Source of the DNA: Brachypodium distachyon
Taxonomy: Eukaryota > Streptophyta > Magnoliopsida > Poales > Poaceae
Length of the DNA stretch: 64,000 nt
Direction: 5' to 3'
NCBI RefSeq assembly: GCF_000005505.3
Contig: NC_016132.3
Span: forward strand, 44,840,914-44,904,913
Each line of letters opens with the position of its first letter. The stretch's first letter is position 1. The position numbers and the translations under genes are program-made. The notes under the pieces were generated by a model. That model was not told the origin of the DNA. It was given only the letters and a program-made list of their open reading frames with translations, and made no database searches. Positions 47,527 to 59,343 of the stretch are shown one piece after another.

Positions 47527-49656
47527 ATTTAACTTTTATTCTCTGCAGTCTGCAGACGGCACGAGAGGTAAAAAGGATTCAATCGTCCTCGATCTGTACG
47601 TGCCTCCCCTGTAGAATGAAACGTCACCATGAATCAAAGCTAACCCACAAAACAGCGCAAGCGATGCGCATCACATCACGTGCAGCAATACCAGCCACGG
47701 GCGTGCAGCCATACTGCCCAACAAAACCAACGTGCCGAGCCGAGAGAACCAGGACCTGACAGACATGTACTACAGCACAGGGACGCCAACCGGCCGGCTG
47801 CTCTTCGGCGCGCGGATCGTGATTCACGAGCGAGTTGGAAACTTGGAACCTTTCAACAGACGCGCGCAAGATGACACAGCGGTCGGTGGAGACTTGACGC
47901 CTGTCTTAGGGCCCGCGCGTGCATCTTCCCCGATCGATCTCGTGTACCGATCACCCGTATCATATCGGCGTTCCCTTGGAATCGTGTGCCACCAACTGCA
48001 GTACGCAGGCGGCTAGACCCCACAAGATCCAAGCTTGGACAGCCTACGCCCTACCCTACGTCCAGTGTCCAGTGTTTCTTGGGGATGGGGCCGTATGGAT
48101 CGGAGGGATTCTACTTGCCAGTGTGCAGTGACTGTATATATGTGCGCCCAGAGGTGGTGTTTCTAAATCTTGAAATATTTTTCTATTTGGTTGAATTTTG
48201 ATTTACGACAAAGTTATGATTTTTTATATTTAGGAACTGAGACATAAGGTTCTCTGAATGCGAATTCGAGCGATAAGCATGTACATAGCACGGCAGGCGC
48301 CTGTGTGGTAGGTCACACAGCTGAAGTTCCAGACAATGGTTGATAGAGATTTTCTTCCTTGTTCTAGCTATTTTCCTCTCACCATAGCCAAACATTAAGA
48401 TCTCACCCCCGTTACATCCAAGTCATTAAGGTGCCTAAAATGTCCACATTTTATTTGATTCTGCATGCAGTATGGTGAATTGAATTGATCTCAAATAAAT
48501 AAAAAAATTATAAAGTTCTTGAAAAAACATAAGTATCGTGAGATATATATAATTCATTAATTAAACCTTTTGAATTTTTATTCAATTCGTTTTAAATTTC
48601 TAAGTGGAGTATGAATTCGGAATTTAAAATTAACTACTAATTTGAATTAGGCATGTGTTGGGTCCCCCCCACACACACAAACCTCGTAGAAAATTAAACG
48701 GACCTGACCATAATATCATGCTTGGAAACATAAACGTGCATTTTATAACATTTCTTTAGTAAACCACTCTCTCAATTTTCTATAAAATGTTTTAGTTTTT
48801 TGCTGAGTCAATAGAAAACTCTATCAACATTTATAATTCTGAACAATTTTTATTTTGTATATCATGATATATAACTTCGTTGTATACTTATTTGATATTA
48901 TAAATATTAGTATATTTTTCTATAAATTAGATTAAATCCTAGTTTTCTATTTAGGACAAGTTAAAACATCTTATAAAAAAAACTAAGGCAGACCATTTGC
49001 ATGCTGCATTACTGTCAGATGATGCGATGGTACACGCCTATGCAAATGGACAGACTAACGTGGTTGTCATCTGACGATTTGGGCAATAAGTCACATGTAA
49101 GAAAGTGTCACATATTGCCAAAGCTGATTCGAGACGCTCAAGGGTCTACTCCTACTAGCTAGCACTAATTTACTAGGCGAGTAGCGCGACGATCGATCTC
49201 CCCCCGCCTCCGGACAGACACAAAAACGGAGCCGCATCTGGAGTATATATGCAATTCTATTGCTTAGTTGTATGTCAAGACTGTCAGACCGACAGGGTTG
49301 GAGCTACTCGTGACTTCGTGAGCATTGGCAGGTTGCGAAACTACGCCTGTAACGACTTGGTATTGATACATAATTCCAGCGTAATTTGTAGTTTTGCTAG
49401 CAAGTTGTAAGGTGTATTTATCTGCATGCAGTATGTTGGCCATTAGGATATATTAACCAGACGTCAGACAACTTGTGTTTGTCTTTCACCGAGCAGCTGC
49501 TGCTAATTAAATGTCGGCTCATCGTCAAAGCTGCAGGTTCAGTCCTTTCTACAATTTGCCGCTAGATGCTCAGCCGTTGTCCGTCGTTCCTGTAAACCAC
49601 GCCTCATGTCCCCATTTGTAATTGATGGAGTGATTGTTATTACTATTACTACTACT
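47527..49656. other. Intergenic stretch; one possible MITE
   Basis: No gene recognised. At about 48765-48990 an AT-rich segment has imperfect inverted ends (ctataaaatgttttag on the left; ctaaaacat-like ttaaaacatcttata on the right), which may be a MITE. The rest shows only short frames in all six readings. Confidence 0.35.
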
Positions 49657-50749
49657 CGTGGTTTTAAATAGCCCGCTATGACATTTAACGTCGGTCTCCT
49701 CCAGATGTTATAGACACGAATCAAATATAACCCGAATTAAAGGTTTCAGTATAACAACGTACTAAAAAGTTCTCCAATCATTTACAAGACCAAGTCAATG
49801 AGATAAACATAGATTTGAAGTATAATTGAAGCACCGGAGGTGCCGCCGTTGGTGGCGAGCTGGAGGAAAGGCGGCATGTTGCAAGCTGGAGGAAGGTGAT
49901 AAGGATCAACGTGATCCAAAAAGGTCTTAGGCCCAATCTTTCACGACGATCGACGAACAAACAGATCAGCAACCGAGCGAAGTCAATTTGAAGTAATCCG
50001 GATCAAATCCCTTCAATTCCTCACGTTGGAACCGATTAGAATCAATTCCACCACAGGGCATAACATCAGATCTTTAAGATCAGCAAGCAAACACGACGAT
50101 ATGCGCCCTCAGACATTGGACTTTTCTGGTACATTCATAATCTCAAAAATTCAACTCCTCCTTACAACAACGGCTACCAAAAACCCTTTATAGGACGATT
50201 CTAACCCTAATCGGGTGGGACAGGCCCCACACCACAACTACGGCCCAAAAGGCTGACTCAAAGTGGTTTTGGACAGGCCCAAAAACCATCAAACGAAAAA
50301 CAAACTCTAAATCGGAGTACACTTCAAAATCGGTGGTGTTCTGAAATTGGGCTTCACCTCCTCTTTAGCGGAAACTTCAACGCAAAAAGATTCAAACCTC
50401 AGAATATATGGAGTTGGTGAAATAGCAGGGGTAGTCGATATCCTCCCCTCATCAGTCAACCCGCTGCCGGTCACGAGCTGTAGGATCTGTCGCCTCCGTC
50501 CTCATGGTTTTAGGTCTGAGAGACTAATACGAGAGATTTTGAACCTGATATTTAGGCCGGCATGGTACTATTTGTATTTTGGACGCTAAATTATTAAGCG
50601 ATGCTATAGCAAATATCGTTTAGCGCCATTTAGCGTGCTAATAACGAGAATAGCGGCATAGTGTTAAAAATTGCTTAAACGTAACGTCGGTTCTTCGTAT
50701 ATGTTACAGCGAGCTGTAGCGAGGAAATAGCGTGTTATTTAAAATCATG
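49657..50749. mobile_element. Segment bounded by ~23-bp terminal inverted repeats
   Basis: The left end cgtggttttaaatagcccgc (49657 on) pairs with the right end read in reverse (catgattttaaataacacgc, ending 50749) at 19 of 23 positions. Further inside, acgtcggt-type motifs occur near both ends (49688, 50684). No transposase is recognised. The interior (49840-50500) contains promoter-like and LTR-like AT/GC mixtures. Flanks share only cta(c)-type triplets, so no firm target duplication. Most likely a non-autonomous DNA transposon, possibly with a nested insertion. Confidence 0.45.
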
Positions 50750-53055
50750 CTACCATGCTACTACTGCATACTACGTGTACAGGAGGAAGCAGTTTGTCCC
50801 TCGCAGCGCAGGGCGTGGCGTTGTATACGCCATGTTTATATCAACCGCATTGAATTGAAGTAGCACGTTGATATTACCGATGACAGCACGATCACGACAT
50901 GAGATTATCAATGCTGCTGTCTTGAGTGTTGACCAGGACACACCTGCGTGTAAGCATACACCTGTCAAGTGCAAGTGTATAGTAGTAGAACGTACGTGGA
51001 TCGGCGCCAAGATAATCATAGCGTAGATCCTTGCAATGGATTGATTCCGGCAGGTGTGCAATAAAAGAGAACGGATAGGACCATTGAAAAAAAAAGAATT
51101 TAAGGAAAGCCTGACGTGCAGGCGACAGTACGTAGCTGACCGTACCAGACACGGCAGAAGATGAAGAAAAGCCAGACGTGGTAGCTAGCCACATGTACAT
51201 ATATGCTCCTCCTACGTGTTAGCCAACCTCTGTGTCTCCGCGACAGCGCAGTACGGCAGCGTCGGATGCAGGGGGCGGTGATGGTTTCCCAGCGTGGCAT
51301 GTGGAACATGAGCAGGCGAGTTGGATTCAGAGCCCACTTTATTGGCCGCTCTATGTGGATTTCATTCCAAGATAATTTTCCCTGCGGCGTGCTCTATCTA
51401 AAGAGGGCTGGGAAACGTGAGGCCACCACCATGCATGCGCTTTTCGATCTGCGTCGCCTGACCCGGCCCGCTCATTGTCCTACGGGTCACGGCTGATGGA
51501 AGTCACCGACCGAGCGGCCATGAGCGGCAGGGCGGAGATTATTGATAGATGAATGATTGGACAAGGAGTGCACGGGAGAATCGGCGATGGGGACGCCGTC
51601 GTCCGCGTGCAGGCAGGGATGCGGCAGTTCGCTCGCTGGCCCCCCGGCTGAGGCGCGGACAAAAGCATCACGTACGCTGCGCTTCCGCCCGTGACCGTTG
51701 CCCATGTGAGCGAGGGCGGAGGCGCATGTGCGCGCCGCGGAAGCGCCAGGGCACCACGCACCCACACCCCAGTCCGCGTCCTCGTCTTTCTCTCAACCGG
51801 GGAAGTGGTTGCTCGTTTCGGGCAAAATCACTGCCGGGACCGACGGAGGTCTGTGCACGTATCTACGTTGCCTGCGGTCGTTCCTGGCCACACGTAGATT
51901 CGTCCCCGTCATCTCGGTTATTCGTAGCCGCGAATCATGCCAATTCCCTGCCCGTTGTTTTTTCCTTCCAAGTCTTCCTTCCGAGTGTGCCACGCACGTA
52001 CGGAGCCCTAATCTCAAAGAACGGATCCGGAACATCACTGTTACACTAGGTAGATTTACGCACGGCCGCGGCACTGATTAGTACCGATTTCGTGGCCGCT
52101 ACTGAATAAGATATAGACTTGCTACAAGCCTACGACGTGCAATTGCCTGTGTAACGCTGTGAAACGGCAGTTCTAAGCTGAGGTTCCGGAGACATGCAAG
52201 GATTGTAAAGATTGACGTGCGTGAGCTCCAAACAGTAAGGCCTTGGTCGTGCTTGACGTGTCGCACACTCGCCTGAGCAGTATGACCGTATGCTTCCGGA
52301 ACGGCCCAGATGGCTTAGCTGCTAGCTCGCCCGGTCAGTGATCACATGACCGCCTTTGGCTTTTGGAACCGAGGAGTGGGCACACAAATACATAACTTCA
52401 CTGCATGCACAGCCATTGCAGAGCCGCATAAAACGCCGAAAATAAAAGGCAGGAATGACCTGTCTCAAGATGTATCATCAACACGAGCACAACACAAACA
52501 AGATGCCTGGTCAGCCGTCATTTGACTCGAGTTAGGTGCGTGCCGTGTTAATCTGGGTAAATGATTAAACTCTTCAAAGCAAGTTAGTTGCAATTTGTGT
52601 AAGACGGCGATTGTGCTTATTCGTATGATTCGTAGATTTCACTAACCTTCCGTCCGTGGCCAAACCTGTACCGTACAACCTCCATATAGATTTCTGTATT
52701 GCGCACTCTTCCGTGCATCCGTATTCTGTAAGGCGGCCTTCTGCGTCCTCTTTGGATTATCTTCCAAAAAAACATCTTCTTTGGATTAGCTGCCAAATTG
52801 GACAGACTCTTGCTCTAATTACACGTGATGTCTTGGACCACTACAGGAAAGCATAAATAAAGGATAATGGTCATTTTGTTTCACCAAGAAAAACAGTAGT
52901 GCAGAAAATTTCCCTCCATTTATACAATTTGATCCGCTGTCTTTGACACTTGTGTACTGAAACAGGAACCAAGCTTGCTATTTATTCACTGGTTCATTGC
53001 CAACAAGCTCTCACCGAGTGGCCACTGCGAAGGAAATTGCAAAGTATATATATAG
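50750..53055. other. Intergenic stretch upstream of the polygalacturonase
   Basis: No gene supported. Frames at 51480-52080 lack motifs and occur on both strands. At 52749-52788 tctttggatta is repeated around an A-rich 18-bp insert, possibly a minute retroposon end. Nothing else stood out. Confidence 0.4.
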
Positions 53056-53153
53056 TACTTCCTCCGAACCATATTAATTGTCTCAAATTTGCCTAAATAT
53101 GGATGTATTTATGTAAAAAACGTCTAGATATTTAATATGGATCGAAGGGAGTA
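53056..53153. mobile_element. Stowaway-type MITE in the polygalacturonase promoter
   Basis: About 98 bp from tacttcctccgaaccatatt to atggatcgaagggagta, with imperfect inverted ends and TA at both borders. The interior (caaatttgcctaaatatgg, cgtctagata) matches the elements at 56501, 57718 and 59227. It ends about 264 bp before the chosen start codon. Confidence 0.8.
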
Positions 53154-53302
53154 GATTATTATGGAGAAAAACAAAAGCAACAAGAAGACGCTACCCATTC
53201 CCTGTGCAGTTACAAGGACCTTTGCATGCACGTGAATGGAGGCCCCAATTTCATTTTCATCTAATCCTGGGAGGCGCAAGCATGGCCACTCTTGAAGCTT
53301 GT

Positions 53303-53310
53303 TATTTAAA
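53303..53310 (+). promoter_or_regulatory. Putative TATA box of the polygalacturonase gene
   Basis: tatttaaa lies 107 bp before the ATG at 53417, followed by a CT-rich stretch (ccccctctatttcctcctc). This spacing supports 53417, since upstream in-frame ATGs at 53204 and 53282 region precede the box. Confidence 0.5.
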
Positions 53311-53416
53311 CCCCCTCTATTTCCTCCTCACAAACCTCACCTCAGTGTGTTCTCTACGTACCTCCCAAGCACATACAAACACTTTCCACGCAGCAAACAG
53401 GTACCAAGACAGAAGG

Positions 53417-56400
53417 ATGAAGCTCAGAGTAAAAGGCTTCGGCCTCCTGCTTCTCCTTGTCCTGCTTGCTCTTTGCTCCACCATTGATGTCTGTGATGCA
53501 AGGAGAGGCCAGCATTGGAGGCCAAGGAGCTCACCAGGCTCCTCTCTTTTCAAGAGAAAAGGCAAACCAAAGAAGGGTAGCTCACACCGGCAGCACGGAG
53601 TCAACCGGCCGAGCCCGAAGCAGCCTGTCACCCCGCCAGCAGGCCCTGGTGTTGGCAAAGGATACCAGACGCCATATCAGCCAACTCCAAGTCCAAATCC
53701 AAGCCCCATTTCACCTGTCAGTCCAAGCCCGAAGCCGAGCCCTGCCAATGGCAATGCGCATTCGAGCCCCAAACCTCCATCTCCAAGCTGTGGAAAGGGT
53801 AATCAGCCACCGGCACCGCCACCAGTAGCAGCCTCACAGGGCGCGGTCTTCAACGTGGTTGACTTCGGAGCTAAGGGTGACGGAGTTTCAGATGATACAA
53901 AGGTCTGCATTGTTGCCTTTCAAATGCTATTTTTTCCCCCAAAATGAAATCATAAATTTGTGAAGCATGATGCATTCTCCGACTCAAAAATTCTCAGTAG
54001 CAATTCATCTTTGCACCTGCTCGCTTCTTTGTGATTCTTAATAGGCATGTCATTCATGATGGAGCCATACTGATTCTTTAGTGGAAAATATGTACCACAG
54101 GGAAGAATAGAGTTTAGCGTGCATTTAGTATTCGGTCCTTTAGTATTTGGAACTCTGGGTGGCGCTTCAGATTATTCCATTACCTTCAGATTGGGTGGAT
54201 ATCTGGAGTCAGCATTGATGCAAACAAGGATTGATTTGCCCGACATCACAGCATGTTTACGACGGTTGATGGACATTTAATTGTTGCCTATGATTCAATG
54301 ATCATCGACTCCAACACATGGTTTCCGGTGCAAAGCACCAGGAAATTATCATACTTTTCTGTAGTCAGTATTTGCATGAGAGCGTGTGTTTTGCAGGCAA
54401 TTTTATTTATTCCCTTTTTGGATATACGATTACCGCTTCTTTCTTTTTTTCCTTTTCCATTTTGAGAAGTCATGGCCTCTTGGAGCATAAAGTGGGCACG
54501 AGACCATGGCTTACAACCTGACAAGAAGCAGATCAATGTTTTTTTTAATAATGTTTTCTCTCTCCTAACCAATGGTTGAATTGTCTTCGAAAAAAAACAA
54601 TGGTTGAATTGTACATGCATCAAGAACAACCTTTTAAAAAACTAGTTATTTAAATTTCCTTAAATCCAAAGAATCTAGTTTTCATCAAATAAAAATCCAA
54701 GAAACCAGAAAAAAAAAAAGTTCAATGGTAGTCAAACATTGGAAAAAAAATGTACTGCGGATTAGCGTCAATTTAGCTCCGGTCAGCATTCTAGAGCTAA
54801 ATGGCTTTGTTTTCAGCAAAGAAAATCCTTTCCTTTTATGTTATTGTAATGATTCATAGATTGCTTTTCATCAGGCACCGGAACCATAAAGATGCCTAGT
54901 CGAACTGAGCTATAATATGCTTAGGGATCTGTGCTTTGTGAATGCATTTTGTTACTTGGTCATTTTATGAGTAGAGTTTAGAGGACATGTCTTTTTTCAG
55001 AACAAGCGGAAGCTAATAAATCAGTATGCATGCAGGCTTTCCAAGCAGCATGGGCTGCTGCGTGCAAGCAGGGGTCATCTACAGTCCTCGTACCATCAGA
55101 ACTAGAGTTTCTTGTTGGGCCAATATCGTTTTCTGGTCCTTACTGCAAACCAAACATTCTGTTCCAGGTAATTCTGCACCTAGTCCCAAATAGACACCTG
55201 AAAATGGCCGTGTGCATGCCGAGGCCGGGGACTGTTCCCTTTTTCGAAAAAAATAGACACCTGAAAATGCTTTTCCCCACCCCGAAAATGAGGATAACCC
55301 CGAGCCCCTGATAACTGCATAGCCTGAATCGAACTACACAACTCTGAACTCTCCCTTCATAAAGAGCAACTATATTTTTGTAGCATGTGCAACGCCCACT
55401 TTATTCTAAAGATAAAAGTTTGTATTTGGTAGTTTATTCACCATGCAATATACTCTTATAGTGCAGGGAAAAAAAATCTCTTGATGTTTAGCTTAAACAG
55501 TTGTGGGCATGTAAAAATTCCAAGAAAAAGTTTCAAGCAGCAGGATATTTGAAGAAAAACGAAAAATATTTTTTCATCCAATTTACCAGTGTACAAAGAG
55601 CAACCTGCAAATTTGGCTAAGTGATGAGGCATAAAACATAATGGTGTTAAATGATGTGCTCATTTTGCAGCTGGAAGGAACGATCTTAGCCCCAACAAAT
55701 GCTAAAGCCTGGGGTTCTGGTTTGCTTCAATGGCTCGAATTCACCAAACTAAATGGGCTATCAATTCAAGGAAGTGGCGTCATAAATGGTAGAGGGCAAC
55801 AGTGGTGGACCTACTCGGACCCAAATGACGACGAGGATGATGACACGGTAAGGCCTGACCATCTGGTACACTTACATCATACAATTCAAAAGTTGAGCTG
55901 CTAATCACTAACCTTGATACATTCCAGCAGTACAATCAGGAGCTTGAGAGGATGCCGCAGGTTAAACCTACAGTAAGATCACTATCTTATTCGCACAAGT
56001 TCAATATTGCATACCGAACAAAGTTCTGGCAATTTTGATCCCGTACTCTGATGCAGGCATTGAGGTTCTATGGTAGTTTCAACGTTGTAGTGGCTGGTAT
56101 CACTATTGTCAACAGCTCACAGTGCCATCTCAAGTTTGACAATTGTCAGGGTGTGCTGGTTCACGACTTGACAATATCCTCCCCTGAGAACAGTCTCAAC
56201 ACTGATGGAATACACCTGCAGAACTCCAAAGATGTCAGCATTCATCATACCAACTTGGCTTGTGGTAAATTCTATTTGACTAAATTCAAGAAATTGAAGC
56301 CTAGGCATCTAGCATAATGTTCAATGATTTTGTTTTTCTTACTCTTGGGGCACGCAAAACGAATCTTCAAAAGAATTTGAGAACAAGAGACGACATACAG

Positions 56401-57490
56401 ATTATGTAGATACTGTATAAAATAAGGCCTATGGTGAACTGAAAGCCTGTCCATTGTTCTGTAAATTTTCGCACCACCCTTTGCAGTTACTCCAAAATAG
56501 TATTCCCTCCGTTCCATAATTCTTGTCGAAATATTACATGTATCTAGACACCTTTTAGGAATAGATACATCCATTTTTGTGAAAATTTGAGACAAGAATT
56601 ATGGAAAGGAGGTAGTACTACCTCTGTTGCAAAATATAAGATCTTATGGTAGGCTATTTTGTCCTAACAAAGTGTCTTATATTTAGGAACAGAGTAATCA
56701 GTATAAGTGTATAAAACAGGCCACATAGCATTTTTATCTCATTCCAATACTCCATGCAGGTGACGATTGTATCTCCATCCAGACAGGATGTAGCAACATA
56801 TATATACACAATGTGAATTGTGGACCAGGGCATGGAATCAGCATTGGTGGACTAGGCCGGGACAACACCAAAGCATGTGTTTCTAATGTTACAGTAAGAG
56901 ATGTCAATATGTTCAGAACAATGACTGGTGTCAGAATCAAGACCTGGCAGGTAAGATCAATAATTCAACCACGTACATACAAACATAATCCTAGTTCAAC
57001 ACTGAAACACCAGACATTAGATTGTCAAAAGAAAGAGAATGCCAGGTAAATTTGTAACTCTTACTGAGCTAAACAAATTGAATTCTCCTTGCAGGGTGGT
57101 ATAGGGCTAGTTCAAGACGTAAGATTCTCAAACATACAAGTCTCCGAAGTTCAAACACCTATTATGATAGACCAGTTTTATTGTGACAAAAGAACCTGCA
57201 CAAATCAAACATCAGCAGTGGCAGTATCAGGCGTTCAGTATGAGAACATCAGAGGGACATTTACAATCAAGCCTGTCCATTTTGCATGCAGTGACAGCTC
57301 ACCTTGTTCAGGGATCACACTTACTGGAGTACAACTTAGACCTGTGCAAATACCCCACTACCACCTAAACAACCCATTCTGCTGGCAAGCTTTTGGGGAA
57401 CTCTACACACCAACCATCCCTCCCGTAGCTTGTTTGCAGATTGGAAAACCTGCTGGGAACAACTTGCAGTCATACAATGACATATGCTGA
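53417..57490 (+). CDS. Polygalacturonase (GH28), secreted, Pro/Ser-rich N-terminus, 7 exons, 544 aa
   Basis: Hydrolyses alpha-1,4 galacturonan bonds of pectin in the cell wall. Exons: 53417-53902, 55036-55167, 55671-55847, 55928-55972, 56057-56264, 56760-56950, 57095-57490 (TGA), all with GT-AG borders and a consistent frame. Signal peptide about 1-28 (FGLLLLLVLLALCS); basic then Pro/Ser-rich region about 30-140 (SPNPSPISPVSPSPKPSP); FNVVDFGAKGDGVSDDT at about 146-161 opens the catalytic beta-helix. GH28 motifs: NTD 328-330, GDDC 350-353, CGPGHG 370-375, RIK 408-410, all intact. It resembles the Arabidopsis At1g48100-type group. Start 53417 was chosen because the signal peptide follows at once and a TATA-like box lies 107 bp before. 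Introns carry MITEs and tiny LINE ends. Convergent with the deformylase gene. Confidence 0.9.
54570..54612. mobile_element. Minute poly(A) retroposon end with 15-bp duplication (PG intron 1)
   Basis: caatggttgaattgt occurs at 54570-54584 and 54598-54612. Between them sits only cttcgaaaaaaaa, the same 3' end (ttcgaaaa…) as the insert at 55207. This reads as an extreme 5'-truncated LINE insertion. Confidence 0.6.
55188..55269 (+). mobile_element. 44-bp LINE 3' end with perfect 19-bp target duplication (PG intron 2)
   Basis: aaatagacacctgaaaatg is present at 55188-55206 and 55251-55269. The insert between, gccgtgtgcatgccgaggcc then ggggactgttccctttttcg and a poly(A), resembles the 3' ends of common grass LINEs. 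It is intronic and leaves both splice sites of exon 2 and 3 untouched. Confidence 0.8.
56501..56617. mobile_element. Stowaway-type MITE in PG intron 5
   Basis: tattccctccgttccataat on the left and the reverse complement of its ttatggaaaggaggtagta counterpart on the right form good inverted repeats. The interior holds atgtatctagacacc and atagatacatcc. Borders are TA. Confidence 0.85.
56616..56696. mobile_element. Second Stowaway-like MITE abutting the first
   Basis: About 80 bp: ctacctctgttgcaaaatat aaga on the left, tcttatatttaggaacagagta on the right, inverted with few mismatches. It shares its left TA with the preceding MITE and ends 63 bp before exon 6. Confidence 0.75.
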
Positions 57491-57717
57491 AACACAGAAA
57501 GTACCCTCACCCATTAGTTGGTGCTTATCCATGAGTGGTCGTTGTGATGCTTCCGACCCCTTTGCACCATTTATTGGTCATGTGCATATACAGTGTTATT
57601 TTTTAATGTTTTGTTATTACAGCATGTATGCCACCTTTCCATGAAAGCAAACATAGATATTTTCACATGGAATGGTCAGGCAGTAAGCTTATGTGTATGG
57701 TTTGAAAAAATATCAAA

Positions 57718-57825
57718 TACTCCTAAATTTTTGACTCAAATTTGTCCAAATATGGATGTATCTATTCTTAAAAAGCGTCTAGATACATGTAATATTTTGA
57801 CAACAATTTAGGATCAGAGAGAGTA
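57718..57825. mobile_element. Stowaway-type MITE downstream of the polygalacturonase
   Basis: Starts tactcctaaatttttgactc and ends gatcagagagagta. The interior (caaatttgtccaaatatgg, cgtctagatacatg) matches the other copies; ends are somewhat decayed. It begins 228 bp after the stop codon and may lie in or near the 3' UTR. Confidence 0.75.
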
Positions 57826-59226
57826 TATTATTGTAATCTCTTGCAGTATGTAAGCGTTAGAAACAATATAACACAACATGTTTGCTACATGGTACTACTG
57901 GGTAAACATAGTGCCAACAAATCACTGGGTGAAGATAATTATTGTTGACATAGGCAAAGGATGCTAAAGACAATGTTCAATACTGAAGAACTGAATTAAT
58001 ATTCAGAAATAGATTGTCAAAATATATAGGTCTGCATGACCAACAGAGTATTCTGATTGATCGATGGAAAAAGTTTGTTTTCGCACTTGGACAAAAGGAA
58101 CATAGAACTGTTATCAAGGCAAACTGAAAATAAAGAGCGACAATGCAGCCAGCTTCTAGGCAACAAATGCTAATAGCAATGCAACCTACAACTTTTATAT
58201 TCAGTACATATATCAGTGAGGTGCAAAAGGAAAATGTGGTTTTGATAGGTTCAGCTCGAAAGATTTTGACAAATGGTAAAAAACTGTCCCAAATTGATCA
58301 ACATAATTATAGAAGAGTGGTGTACAAAAATAGGATAAGTGAACTACTCGTAAGAACATCAAAAAGAAGTGACCTTGCTAATTTGAACTAAACCCGACAA
58401 GAATTTAGGATTGGAGGGAGTAGTTATGTAGGTTTATAATAACATTTGAGGCATCAGAATTTGTATGATCTTTCTAGCATTAGAACTAAGCAATAATTGG
58501 CTATTTTCGAACAAAAAGGGAACTGGTGATAAGTTATAATAGTAGATACGCGGATTAGTGCAACAGGTATCACTTCTATGCTGAGAACAAAGCTCAGACT
58601 TGATGAGCTACTAAATGGCCTTGAATAAGCAAAACAACAGGAAATTTACATACCATGCTTTGGAAATGATAAACGAACTACAAATGATATAGTGACACCA
58701 ATGGCCCTAGATAAGCAAATAGGTAACGGAAATATTAAGAAGCATCAGAACTAAAAGACCAGAAGCAGCACATACATTGCTGGTCCTTTCAACGTTATCA
58801 TGATACCATATAGGGGAAGAATACAAGTAATGAACATAGACATTATAGCAAAACATACATAAATATGAAACAAAAATTAGATAAAAGATGTTGTCATGCA
58901 AAAACAATTGTGTTTCTCCAAATCTGTCAACCATGCACATGGAAGTGTGTCCACTATCAGAAAACCCATATGTGGGGAGTATTTATTTTACATTAACTGT
59001 AAATATCGGTCCCTCTGGTGTTAATTACCTATCATTTTCATGTGCGCGGAACAAGGAATGAGATAAGCCCTTAGTTTTGGCTTATATATACCCATCTCTA
59101 TCATCACTACCAACACTAACTAAACAAAATGTTGCCTAAAAAATCAAAATTACAAGCATTTGCAGAGCAAAACTAATTTACTAAACATCTATTTTCGGAT
59201 CTTACTACCATTTACCACATTTTAAG
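57826..59226. other. Intergenic stretch between convergent genes; Stowaway remnant
   Basis: AT-rich with no recognisable gene. At about 58390-58421, cgacaagaatttaggattgg followed by agggagta is one end of a Stowaway-type MITE without a partner end. Frames at 58143-58391 and 58707-58940 have no motifs. Confidence 0.45.
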
Positions 59227-59343
59227 TACTCCCTCCGACCGGTATTACTTGTCTCAAATTTGCCCAAATACAGATGTATCTATGTGTAAAAAGCGTCTAG
59301 ATACATGTAATATTTCGACAAGTAATTCCGGCCGGAGGGAGTA
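59227..59343. mobile_element. Stowaway-type MITE, best preserved copy
   Basis: tactccctccgaccggtatt acttgtc on the left and gacaagtaattccggccgga gggagta on the right are near-perfect inverted repeats with TA borders. The interior carries caaatttgcccaaatacag and aagcgtctagatacatg. Confidence 0.9.

Noticed and set aside
51480..52081. Overlapping frames of 92-166 codons
   Set aside because: Present on both strands without motifs; no splice or promoter pattern was seen.
53204..53416. Upstream in-frame extension of the polygalacturonase frame (ATG at 53204)
   Set aside because: It precedes the TATA-like box and would bury the signal peptide; the ATG at 53417 is followed directly by a hydrophobic leader.
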